Source: Lota lota
Taxonomy: Eukaryota; Chordata; Actinopteri; Gadiformes; Lotidae
Assembly: GCA_026745465.1 (NCBI GenBank)
Contig: JACYXH010000001.1
Location: 1,178,501-1,242,500, forward strand
Direction: 5' to 3'
DNA: 64,000 bases
Shown here piece after piece: positions 12,015-25,400 of the stretch (positions are counted from its first letter, which is position 1; each line of letters opens with the position of its first letter). The translations under genes and the position numbers were made by a program. The notes beneath the pieces were generated by a model. That model had not been told where the DNA came from and did no database searches. It worked only from the letters and a program-made list of their open reading frames with translations.

Positions 12015-13382
12015 CTTCAACGACAGTATGGGATCATTAGAGAAGTAAATAGGTACAAATAATACAATAATACAAATTCATAAAGAGTGTATGATTATGT
12101 TGCTTGATTGGCAGAACGATCTCTCCACACCAATGTTTTACAACTGTAGTTTCTTAGAAACCAGCAAACCATCTATAAGTGATAAGACAGCCATACTCTT
12201 AGTTAAACCAGCTTAGTTCACCTGTTTTCTTCTTGTCTGTTGTGTTGTCTTCTGTTTTGGGTTCAGGCTTCAGTTTGGCTTGAATAGAGGAGGAGACATA
12301 GTGTGTGAGTATTGCCATGTGTTTCTTCATGATGAATACATGAAAGGAAAGCAATGAGTTGTCACGAGGATTAGCCGCCTATCTCCTGCTTCATGTTTTA
12401 GAATTTGCATTTTCTCTATAAGGAATGGGAGGGAGATAAATATTATTTTAATATTCTTATAATTATATATTTATTTATTTATTTATTTATATACGTTTAA
12501 TGTGTAATTATAATATAATATATAGAATATTTAACATTTTATTTGTGAGAGTCCATTGAGGCCCACTGAAATGCTACTTGGTGGATGTGATGTTGCATGG
12601 TGCTCACTAGAGGGCGCTAGTGAGTAGTGAACCAGAGTGAAATGTTCTTTTTGGAGAAACAATAGGGACGTTATAAAAAAAAAACATTTAGGATGAATGT
12701 GGATAAGGCTGGTACAATACGGACAGGTGGCAGCGTTGAATTAGGCAAAGTGTTTAATCTTGCTACATACTAGAGCATATTTGTGGGATGGCTGCCATCT
12801 CTAGTTTAATAAAAAAAACGCAGGTACTAAAACATGATGAGACTGATCTGGGCATTCTTAGTGAGGGAAGAATATCAGAATATATAGAGAACCACACTTT
12901 CAAAACACAAAGTCAAGCGCCAAACGCTAAATTGAGTTCACTAGTGGAGAAATGTGCATTAACTGTATACCTAGAGCACCATATGCATTAATGGAAGCTC
13001 TCCCATTCTCTATAGACAATAACCATACAACTGTACTTTCTAAGGTAATACTGACACAAATGCACTGATACATTATTTAAAATAACTGCCATCAACCAAA
13101 GAGTCCTTGACTTTCTAAGAGAAAATGAACATTTAAGAGAGAAACAGAGAGAACAGTAACTAAAATACTATATATTATACTAAAATTGCTTATTATTTCT
13201 TACCGTTAGCGTCACTTTTTTCAGACTTCTTTGCTTTTTCTGCAAGATGAAGTAAAAACAAGTAAAATCACAGATAAATAAATACAAATACAAAATCTAG
13301 GCCTGTGGGTCGAAATTAGGAAGCTTTCATTCTATACCTTGTTGGGGAAAAACAAAACAAATGATCTTGAACATATAGCCTA

Positions 13383-13471
<89 letters not shown>

Positions 13472-16400
13472 GTCATTTCTTTACTCACGGGCTTTGGAAG
13501 TCTGAGCTGACTTGGCCAGCAGTATACCTTTGGATTTGGCTGGGAAAGTATTTTGTATATTTGAGTATTAACATTCACATATGTAACTGTTTAGCAGCTA
13601 TAACTATTTAGCTATTTAAAATAAAATAAAAACAGCTGAGTGAAGACAGAGCTCTGCGATGGCAGAATATAACAGAACATAATAACAGTAAGAGTACATT
13701 TTTGGTTTTCCAATAAAGACGATTGTGATTTAACATTAAGGGCTAACAGTAAGTTAAATACAATTCCAAGGACAGCACCATCACTGGTGAAAGATGGTTA
13801 TCGCAATAGTTTTTCAAATACTGATTCGCTTGATCAACATAGAAACCATGGTGCTATAATTTTGATTGAATCAGAAACAGCTGTAGGGGTGTAAAGGCTG
13901 TTAAGGGGCTGTAACAGCTTCACGGTGCTGTCCTTAATTTGTCTGGCATTTGTAGTTGTGGGCGACAAACCAAAACCATATTGTGTTGCCTTACTTAAAA
14001 CATAACCAGGTGGCTTGAAGCACTGTGCGCTTTGTTGACTATGTGTAAATTGCTGTTATTATTATTTTTTGCTCTGCAGTATCACGTTGTGAATGCTACT
14101 TTTATTTGTGCATAAGCATTCTCTTCCTTAAATTGAGAAAACGAGAAGATCAAATAAATAGGTGGAAAAAGTGGATTACCCAAGTGATCACTTAGCAGGG
14201 AGTCTAGACACGCTCTTCCAGATATGGTAGTGAAACACAAGCAGGAGAAAAGGGGAATTTCTAAGTTTCTAACTAGGCAAGTCCACTTATCCCTGCTCCC
14301 CGGCCAGGGAGACAGCTAAGTTTGCTTCCTATCCTGCTCAAAATAGCTTGTGGGGGTGTCGGGTTAATAGTATCTTGAGATGACTAAACGAAAAATTCAA
14401 GTGAACACATGTTCAAAAATATACTTACTTGGCTTTTCTATGGCAGCTTTCAATCTTGTGTTGGCTGTATAGGGGAGAAAGAAAATGAGTTAATGAATGT
14501 TAATGCATTGATTTCTAACAATATATATACTTTGTTTTAGCTTTAATTTTATTTCATTTCCAGTGCATATTCTTTAGAACCGCTACACTGGACTCATAAG
14601 TACTAACTACTAAGCATGAAAGCTGCAAGCAGCGTTTATCGGGGGGGGAGCCTTATACAGACCATTACGACTTTCTTGGTTTTTCTAAGGTTGATAACGA
14701 TGGAATAGTAGTTATTACAGTAGTTATGCTTGTTCAAAGTTTTCAATTGATCACTGTAGCTATGCACCAATTTGGAGGAACTTCAGCCTGCTTAATCTTG
14801 ACATATTTTTCTTTGAGTACACTATGTTTGGTGATGAATGCCCTAAATGAACCCCACCTTTACGCCCCTAAAGGTGTTTGGACTCATTTGGGTGTTCGGC
14901 AGCCATGTTGTTAGGGGTTGTGTTCCTGAGGAACGTTTGTTCAGCGCGAGGAGAAACAAATGTGAACAAAGGTTTATGATTGTAGGTCAAAGGGGTCAGG
15001 AGATAAACCAGTCCAGTCCAGACCAATGAATCCTGATCCACATGCCTTTCAGTCAACCAAATTTGATGATGTTCGGATTAAATTAACTGGCTCCTTAAAT
15101 TTGATTGGACCATTGTGGGCTCTGGCACCCATAATATTTGGTCATTCGACTTCATCTTACTTGCAACGCCCTGCAACACACATTTTTGTATTTATTGGCT
15201 CCTGGTGGCCTCGTTTATTATTGTACAGACGTCCCTTCACATTGAAGGGTATATAGATATATATATATATATATATATATACTGTAAGTCCACAGATTGT
15301 GCGTAACAAAGGGATTCCATCTAAGTATAAAACCCTAGGATCCTTAGGGTTTTTAGTGTTTAAAACAAAATTCAAAATGGCGGAAAATCTATCAGACAGA
15401 AGTCATAGGTTCTAGTCATAGGCAAGTATGTTTGTCATGAGGAGACAATATGTAGACAAAGTTTTATGAATGTAGGTCAAAGGGGTCAGGGGATATGCTT
15501 CTTCAAAGTTGGCATATTCAGACAACTGCAATAGCGCCACCATTCGGCCAATCAGTGCAAATTGTTTTCTTGGGCTGCCTTTAGTCACCCTCTACCATTG
15601 TTGAAAGTTTCGTAATAGCAAGCTGGCGGTTGTGGCTGGGTAGGTGTTTTGGGATGAATACTAATACAAAAAAACTTGCACTCTGTGCTTGGCCCTCTAA
15701 TAACATATATAATGGTGTGTTCAGTTAATCCAAATGTATACATTTGCAGTTTGACTTACAGTCATCATATTTTATATCTGTTTTTAGATTAATTCAAAGT
15801 TGGCACAGGGACAACTTATTCAGGTAGTGAGTTCCACTTTGAGTGTTGGAATAATTTCCTCTTGTGATCTCGACTACTTCATAGAAAATACCATTCTAAC
15901 ACCTTGCGCTAGCTAGCAAGCCAGCACTAAAATCATTGAAACCGTTGCTAAATATATCACATTAGTGATGCGACTATTGCATTACTTGATCATTGACAGG
16001 GCTAAACTAAGGTACTGCCATTCTCTAATGATTCCAAACAACCCACTAAGTGTGTTGGCATTCAGCAGAAGTAATAGTTTCAATGCAACATATGTTTAGA
16101 TTGGTTTGTAGCCCAGATGTTTACTTTGAGTGGCAGGCCTGTGGGTTACGGTAACATTCCCAGCCGCTGTAGCGCTGCCTCTGGGCCGGACGGGATGTGC
16201 CTCTGGTTCACCATCTGAGAAAAAAGCATATGTTAAGACGGTACAACATGTTGAGCTCGCTTAATTTTCCCTTGATTTAAATTTAAATTTATTATGTGTT
16301 ATTTTTGTATCACAAATCGAACAGTAACATATGGGATGCATGTGCAACATATTTGAATTGTTTATTTATTCTAATACCTGCTGCTATAAAACCAATCGCT

Positions 16401-19400
16401 AGTCCCCATCATGATGCACCTTCTGCCCAAGTTATTCAAGCTAAGCTACTTCTTAAAGCTGCTGTCGGTACGATTTGCGAGTGAGAGAGAGCAGTAGAGT
16501 GAAAAGTTTTAACTAAACCAAAAAAAGTCCCTCCCTCCCTACGTTGTTTCACGCACCTGTGATTGACAGGCAAGATGGATTCCCCATACCAATTAGGGTG
16601 GTCAAAAAATGCCAGGAGCAGTTTTAAATCGAAACAGTCTCACACAGAGACCATTTATATACAAAACTGATATTCTCACCGAGCATTTCACTCACTAATA
16701 TCTGACGGAAGGCTATGGCATATCTAACAAATGACCAAATAATTGCACCTTTAATCATAAAAATGACTATTTTGATACGAAAGTGCACACCTACTAAACT
16801 TCAAGGTTCATTGCTATATTCCTCACATTCGGTTGTCGGTTTGTTTTTTGTGTTATGTAATATATTTAAATAAGTAAATATGTTTGTCTGGAGTGATCTC
16901 CGAGCTCTCAAGCTCTTAAGCATAAGTATTTTCATCCAAAGCCTTTTTACCTTTCCCAGACACAGTGATCTTGGCTTTCCTTTTGACACCAGATGGTTCT
17001 GAAAATGAGAGAGTAGTATGAGAGAATTGTATGTCATCAGTACCAATACTCAACGAGAACAAGACAAATTGGTGTTCAAATGAAAATCACGAAACCTTTC
17101 TTTGAAGTGGCTGTCATTTTCTTTCCTTTAAGAGGTTCAGCCTCTGGGATTAACAAAGTTCGTTCAATATTAGCAACTAAAATAGCGTATTTTGCAATTT
17201 AAGGAAAACAGATTTTTCAACCTGGACCTATTTTTCGATCATTTTGGGTCTAACCCGAGAGCTACACTGACGGGCTGGCCCCACCAAACGCGTGGTCTCG
17301 CGATTGGCAACGCCTCCAATTCACTTTGTATTGGACGCAATATCGCGTGGAGGCGGCCCCGGAGGCCGCGTGGAGGCGGCCCCGGAGGCCGCGCTCATGG
17401 AAGCATCCACTTGCGTCGCCTCTTGTTTCTTTTTGACCGGCTCCGCTGGACGCGTCGCAGTGTCGCATCGAGGAACTTCCAACCAAACTCACCCGAAGCT
17501 CCAGTGACAGCACCAGTTGTCCTCCAAATGGTGTCTTTCTTTAAATTGTCCTTGTATAAAGAACGTCTGGGGTCATACTGTATGACCCCGACCATCAACT
17601 GCTCCTCATCCATGATTGCAAATTGAATCTAGCGAGGAGATGCAAAGGGAACAAGAGGTGCGTAGTCTGCAGAAGGACACGGGGTCGGTGTTGTTGGCAG
17701 AGGAACACTTTTCCTTTATGCAGGGGGCCCTATCGCCTATAACCCCAGTTATTTCATTGTATGTGATATGGGGGTGCATCATGATCCCTACAGTCGGATC
17801 ATGAAGCACCCATGCCTACACCCTAGTAGGCGGACTACAATGCAATTGGATGCAGGAATGTAAAATATGACTACTAGTTAAGATATTTATTAGCAAATTG
17901 AAGGGGTGCGTTGAAGGGGTGGGACAAAAGTTGAACTTGATTTAACTTTACGCAAATGAGTGCGTAGTGCAGCGCATGTTTGGACATGTGATTAGACCAT
18001 CAACATTCAGTGAGTACCGGCGGACCATACGGACTCGTGTTTAATTTCATTTCCTGGTTTTAAGCATTTCCATTGAAAACTTGGTAAACTCCCACAAGCA
18101 GCCACTAGAGAGGCTGCGGGGCGGTGCGAGTCATTACGTCTGGTCTCGCTGGGCCGTCAGTGTAGCAGCTCTCATTGATTAGAGTGGGAACATTTTTGAA
18201 ATTGGTTCAGTATTGAATGCTGCAGCTGTTATCTATGAAAATGAGCTGCAATGTAATCCTGTGCCCTGTCAATGTACATCCTCTAAAAGTGCTTGTTTTT
18301 GCCACTGAAAGGCTCAGATTATATTATAACGTTATGGAAAGGATCCCTACAGAGAAATACATTATTTTATTATTTTATAATTACTTATTTCTTTACCTTT
18401 TGCTTGATCGGGGTATGTTATTGTGTCCAACCAAGTCTCGCGAGAGTGGTTGTTGCAGGAAGAGATTGGTGGAAAGGTGATTGAGAGCTGGACAGAGCAG
18501 AGTTTGTTGTGATGGCCTACAGAAAGCATATCTTAGTGTTCTCTTACAGGTTTGGGTGAAGGTGAGTTGAGATTGTATTAGGGAAACACAACGACGAGAT
18601 TTCGGAGCGAGAATTCTCTTTGACAAAGACTTGGTTGGACACCATAAAAAACGGACCGGATCAAGCTAAAGGTAAATAAACAAGTTTTGTTTATCTGTAG
18701 GGATCCTTACCATAATGATAATCTGATCCTGTCAACGGCAAAAACTGTAAAACAATAACTTTTATAGGAAGTATATTGACTGGGCACTATTGCCCGTCGG
18801 ATGACATTGAAGCCAGCTTTCACGGATTACGGCTGGATCGTTCAATACTGGTCCAATTTCCAAAATGTTGAAAAAGGTTTTCTCCATTAGTCCCTCAGAC
18901 CTAAAATGATCTGAAAATAGGGACCTTTAACATATGACAGTGTTTTTGCATCCCTTGACTGTACCAGTATTTAAAAAATTCTCTCTCACACACACACAGA
19001 CACACATTATACCTTTCTTCTTTGGTTTCTCTTTGATTCTTGCTGGTTCTGTAACAAGACAGGTGACAGCACATAAGCACATACAAATCAAATGTTTAAT
19101 TCATTCTTTCATTATTTCATAATACTTTTTTATGTGTTATTATTAGGCAGATGCTGCAGTGCCTAAATCCTTATTGTGTTTTACGTATATATAAACATAG
19201 TTTAAAAACTATAATAATGCTAGTTAGTGAATGATGAATGAATGTTGCATCACTAAGGACTTCAGACCAGCAGATGTAACACTTACCATTTTTATCTTTC
19301 ATTTTAGCTGCTTTGGTTGCAACAGAAGGTTCTGTAAATAAATAAAACACAAAGTAAAATGATGAATCATGCTGGTAACAGAAAAGGCCATGCAGGTTTT

Positions 19401-22400
19401 GGAAGAATATAAAAATGAATTGTTCACCTTTCTTCAAAGCGCCTGCTATGGTCATGTTTTTGGAAACATCATAATCTGAAATGGTACACACTTTGATTTA
19501 GCAAAAAATAAAAAATAAACAAGGAAAAATGTTCTTCATATACGTATTAAAGTGGCAATGTCAAATATTTCCATTTTGTTCTCTTTGGTGATAAACAGTA
19601 ATTGTACCCACAGATCCCAACGGTGTCGCCACCGACAGCCAGTTCGTAACATGCATACTACTGCAACTGCAAGGGCATTAACATCACCAGGCCTAAGAGT
19701 TTTTTTCGGAAAATAACATACCCAAAGTAAATAGGGTATATCTCCAAAATGGCAAGGGCTATATTATGTAATACTGGTACCAAAAGAAAGATAACACCTG
19801 TGAGATTTTTGTGCAAGTGAAAAAAGCTATGTGAGTACTACTTGGTTAGAGTGAATAAAGCTAGAACACAGCATGAGTGGACGATTTCAGTTCCGCCAGA
19901 AATAAATGTCATGTTTTAGATTGAATACCACCTAGTGAATTACCAGTTGGTAGCCCTATAGTACTATATAGCCATATCACAGCATCTGATGAGTACCTGG
20001 GTCAATATTGTATGCCAACAAAGTGAAGTAGAGCAAAAATATAGGTTTTAGTAGAGGTAGGTTTAGGCAAAATCTCCAAATAAATCCATAAGTCCAATGC
20101 AAACCAATGAAAATGTGATAATATAAACGTGAAGAAACACAAACAGGTAGATATCTTTAGAACGCAATGTACAATTTTGACAATTGACCCCTCTATTGAA
20201 AAGTCAAGGTGAATATAATTGAATGACTACTACCACTAATACTTATTTTTGTTACATGCTTCTTATGGGGGGGGGGGGGCTTTACCCGCATACGGGTCAT
20301 TTCGGGATGAAGAGGTTGATCAGATGGCCATAGGATCAATAAGCATTGTGTTACCTCATTCGGCAAAATATAGTGGCTGAACAGACATTTATTTACATAT
20401 TTACATCTTCGAGATAACTACTTTAACATACTTCAAATGAGTACATATCTATATTTATTACAGAAGCATACCATATAAACCAGTCTTATAGTCTTATACC
20501 TTTTTTTGTGTCAGCAATCTTTGACTTTTCCTCCAGAGTAACTAGAATGAGAAAACACAACCTTTAGATAACAACTACAAAAACTTAAACTGCTAACCAT
20601 ATATATATATATACATACATATATACATACACACATATATATATATATACACACAAGGCAGGAATTTCACCGGTGGCCAAGGTCGTCGTTGCCCCTCTGT
20701 CTGGCCTTGATGCCCTTCGGAAAATTGGATGCCCATCGGCCACTTGGACCTTGGTGCCCCGCACTCTGCCTGTTTTATTTTTTTCTCTCCCCCACCCTGC
20801 CTCTCTGCTAGGGATGGGTACTGAATTAATACACACCATAGTATCGATCAGCTCTGACGTACCTGGTGCTGCTTTTGGTATTTGAGAAATCAAGGAAATA
20901 TATTTTATTTTAATTTAGGCTAGATAAACATTGATATAGTTATATACCTAGCATTACGATGCATTTTCACTAGTCCAGAGTCATTCCCATTATTAAAACA
21001 CAATTAAAAACAAAAAAACTCTCCCTCTCCGAGTCAGTCTTTTAATTCGGGGCCGGGGCCTCTGCTTTCTCTCACATGGAGAAATGAAGGAAACATATTT
21101 TCTATTTAGGCTAGATCAACCTTGCGATATTTATATCAGAGTTCTCCCCAAACATTGTAGGCTAAAAGTGGCGCTGTGCCACCATACTCTTTTCCATAAT
21201 AATAGGGAATAATAGGGATGCAGGCATTTAGTTTACGTTTTCATAAAATTTCTGAAATGGGTAGATTGGTTAGAAAAACATGTTTTATTGGAATAATGCT
21301 TAAAAAACTAAAGTGCTGTGTGTAGGAATTTTTCTTTCGGATCCACTCTTCGTCTGACTCGGTTGTGGCAGAGCTTCAAAGCAGGTCGCACAGCGTGGTG
21401 TAGTAGAAAGAAAGAACACATGTCGGATGTTTCCAGTTTAGTACAATGGCTGTTGATGGTTTGGAGCAGTGCTGGAAATTATATTGCGGCTGTATGGTAG
21501 CACCGGTGTGAGCGCTCTCATTGGAAACACAACCCACCAAAGTTCCAGTTAAAACACACCCCTTTGAATGGGGTAGCCTTCTTCACGTTATCATGAAACT
21601 AAAACGTGGTTTGTACACTGTGCAAAACAAATTGCGTTACCACAAGGGCGTGAGTTTCCTCCCTCTTTGGAAAGTCTTCTTGAATCACAAGCAGGAGAAG
21701 TACACATATTTGTTGCACCTGATCAAAATAGTACTGGTCTTCCCTGTGTCCACCTCTCAGGTAGAGCGCCAGTTTTCTATAGTGAAGCGGATGCAGGGAG
21801 ACTGGCGCTTAAGCCTTACTACAGGGACCATAGAAGATCTCTTGGTCGTCAAGTCACAGGGCTGTGCTCCTGGCAGAGTATCAGAGTCAAAGTGCTATGG
21901 CAAGATGGCGGATAGCTGGAGTAGCCAAAAGCAGGCCAAAAATAAGTCCTTATGGGCCAAACAAGCATCAGAACCCCCCTGATTCCCCATCCCCATCATC
22001 AAACGATGAGGACTCTGATTTAATTTAATTTATTGATTGATTTGAAAATGTTACATTTTAGTGCCCCGAGGCTTCAATGATTGTACTGATGGTATGTGAC
22101 CTTAAACCTTTTCTAAACCTTAGTATGAATAACAAATTAATTATTACTTTGAAGAAAAAATTGTGTTACACTTTTTATTAAAAAGGCACTAATGCTTTTA
22201 GAAATGAATTAGGCTATTTAAGTGAAATCAAAATCGCGTTTTTTTACTTATGGCCTTGATGCCCTGGCATGTGGCCTTTGTGCCCTCCAAAAAATAGCGC
22301 CGCTGCAGGCCAAGTGGCCTTGCCCTAAAGTTATCAAATTCCAGGCCTAGTTATTTTTTTCTCCATATTTTACAACTACCAAATGTTTACATTGAATCAA

Positions 22401-25400
22401 TCATTCACGTGGTATTGTTGACCAACTGCAGGCAGTGGCATATTGGGGCGCATGTGGGAAACGTTGGCCTATTTTGACTGAGTACTGAGCACAATGCAGT
22501 GAGGGAAGCCCAATATGAACATGTGTTTTGGTCTTTCACCTGTTTAGCATATTTGTCTTATATCTCTAACCACCATTGAATACATTGACTTATATTCAAT
22601 TACCCTGTTTTGAGTATGAAACAATACATTTTTGACCACCTGTTCACTTGCATTCAATGCATTGAGCCTACCACAAACTTACATATAACACATTTCAAGA
22701 CCAAATTGTACAACATTCTATGACACAAATACATCTGTCAATACCAATTTGGACTGCTTTCGTTGTGTATTTCCTTGCTTGGTTCCCGTTTTACTGCTAA
22801 AATATAGGGCTTCAAATGTGATGCTCTGTTACTGGTTTTATGTCTTTATCTGTTAAGCGTCCAGACAGATCAGTAGTCAGATCTGTAAAATATTCCATTG
22901 CTCTTATTGCTGTATGGGAAAGACAATGTTGAATTTCTAAAATACTATTTTATTTGTTGTTTTTTCCCCCAAGAAATTTGGCTGTTAAGATTTTATTATC
23001 GGAACCCAACGAAGTTGGTGCATTGCCTTAATTTCAAAACAAAGTGTGTAGTAAATCAATCCAATTATTTTGACCACTTTGTAATATCGTATAAAAAAAA
23101 CATAACAAAATACACAGCTTGAGATGCTCAATAATAGTGCGTAATTGCTTGTACAAAAATATGTAACTCATGGCTCTAATAATTGGTTGTTTGGTCTGGA
23201 AATGCTCATTTATGTTGTTTGTAAAATTAAAAAGCTAGTACACATTTGTTGTTTTATAAGGGGGCTTGCCTATCGGTCTATTATCGGGTTGCGTTTGTAA
23301 GGTTGATTATTGGCCAGAGCCCACCCTTGTGTCATGTGTTTTGACTTTGTATAAACAAACTGTGGGAGTTTGGCAGTAGTACCTTGAGGCTGGGCTGCCA
23401 CAGCTTGCTCTGGAACACCAGCTACTACAATTTGGACTTGAGCTGAGTCTTGTTGGACCGGCGGGGCTGAGTCAGCTTGTTGGACCGGCGGGGCTGAGTC
23501 AGCTTGTTGGACCGGCGGGGCTGAGTCAGCTTGTTGGACCGACGGGGCTGAGTTAGCTTGTTGGACCGGTGGGGCTGAGTTAGCTTGTTGGACCGGTGGG
23601 GCTGAGTCAGCTTGTTGGACCGGTGGTGGTTGTGAAGGTTGAGGCTGGGGCTGCATATATGGGTGGTAGTGCGGGTAGAAATTTGGCATAGGTTGCTGCT
23701 GATGCTGCGGTTGGTAGAGGGGCTGCAGCGGTGGAGCCCCTTGATAGACAGGGTGTGCTGTCAGAACAGGGGCTGATGGGGCTGCAAATGGATAGACATG
23801 ATCAGGTTTGCTGGGCTAGCAGGTTAGAAGAGGAAGTCAGTTAAAGGTGCAGTGTGTAGGAATTAGTAGCATCTAGTAGTGAGGTTGTTGATTGCAACAA
23901 ACTAAATCCCCCCCCCCCCCCCCCCCCCCACCTCTCCCTTCCAATAACCACGGTGGCCTGGCCTGCATTGTGTAAGGTAGTGGTAGGTAGGTAGGTACTT
24001 CCAAAATAATGTCATCGCCTACCACAGCATCGAGTAGCCAAGTGTCAAGTGATAAGATTCCTTGATAGATTTATACATATTTTTAGGTATTTAGTCTGTA
24101 AAACGATCTGTCATATCTTAAAAGTAAGATAGCAATTATGATTGTTAAAAAAAAAAAACACGTCCTCTCTACAGCCATCTGTCTGTTTGGGCTACTGTAG
24201 AAACATGGCGCGCTCCGTGGAAGAGGACCCGCTCCCTATGTAGATATAAAAGCACATCTAATGCAATGAAAACACAACAATTCTTATTTTCATCGGGACA
24301 CTAATTTAAAACATACTTATGAATATTATTTTCCATTTCTGCCAATTCCGTTCTGCTAGATGCCACTAAATTCTTTACGCTTTAAATATCTTCAGTCTCA
24401 AGTTAGTTGTTCTTTGATGTTCTTGAAAAAAAGAAACCTATTAAACTATGTTGGAGATATAAAAGGCAATCTACCAATGGAAAAGTAGAGTAGAGTAGAG
24501 TCACCAGCAGTACAACAGCTGGCAGCAGAGTTAAAGGAAGATGATGAGCATTTAACAGAGAGCGTTTTCTACCTCCTGAAGTTCTCTTTTTGTTTTTAAC
24601 ATATGTATACATTTAGTTGTATTTGTTCCTGTCAATGTTGGAAGTTGATACCTGTCATGGTCGGGGGGGGATAAGGGTTGTCCGTCACGATGTGATGAAC
24701 TGGAAAGAAAAATTGAAATGTTAAAAAACGAAATACAAAATATAGAGAAAGGCATTGTCTGCATAAATTGAATTGAATATTCATTCATTTCTCCAGCCTT
24801 ACCAAACCATCCAGGAGGGGTGGGGCAGAAGACAGGAGAGGGTCGGCAAGGGACGACTACAACACAGTTATTACATGGTCTCGTCAGAAAGAGTTACAAC
24901 AATGCCGACCATATACAGGCACTCAGCTCTACGTACATTTTAACATCCCATAATGCTCCTAAAAGGCTTGGAATGTAAAGAGTATATTTATGTTTCACAG
25001 TGTATAATACAATGGATGCAATCTCAGTGTTGTCAGTGAAATTCCTAGTCTATAATAAAACCTGTTTGAGCCAGAGTGTGTGGTTGAAACGCCATACTGT
25101 TTTGCACTGCCTCACTCAGCACTAGTAATGTGTAATATTGCTACATCTATTTTAATTCATTCAATACAAAAAAAGGGAGAACAGAAAATGGTGGTCAACT
25201 GTAACCAAACACTTTACCTTCTGGTCCAGATTCTGGGACTTCCTTCTTTGGGAGTTCCTTTTCTATAAAAAGAAAATAGAATGTTGATAAATAATACCAA
25301 AAGGTAGGTATGTTTGTGAGTGTGTGAGTGTATGTGAGCAATAATACAATGATGCATTAATAATCGTTATGTAATTCATATTTGTATGGGGGGGGGGGGG

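Noticed and set aside
13339..13611. ORFs of alternating Ile-Tyr
   Set aside because: Translation of the AT microsatellite.
17192..17626. 144-residue + strand ORF in a GC-rich patch
   Set aside because: It overlaps a mobile element and has no recognisable domain. The MADF similarity is on the other strand.
23270..23382. Continuation of trdn exon 17 to the ORF stop (TTAKLPQFVYTK...)
   Set aside because: Only the internal CAAG|GTACTA donor keeps the phase-1 pattern and a strong consensus. Later GT sites give the wrong phase.
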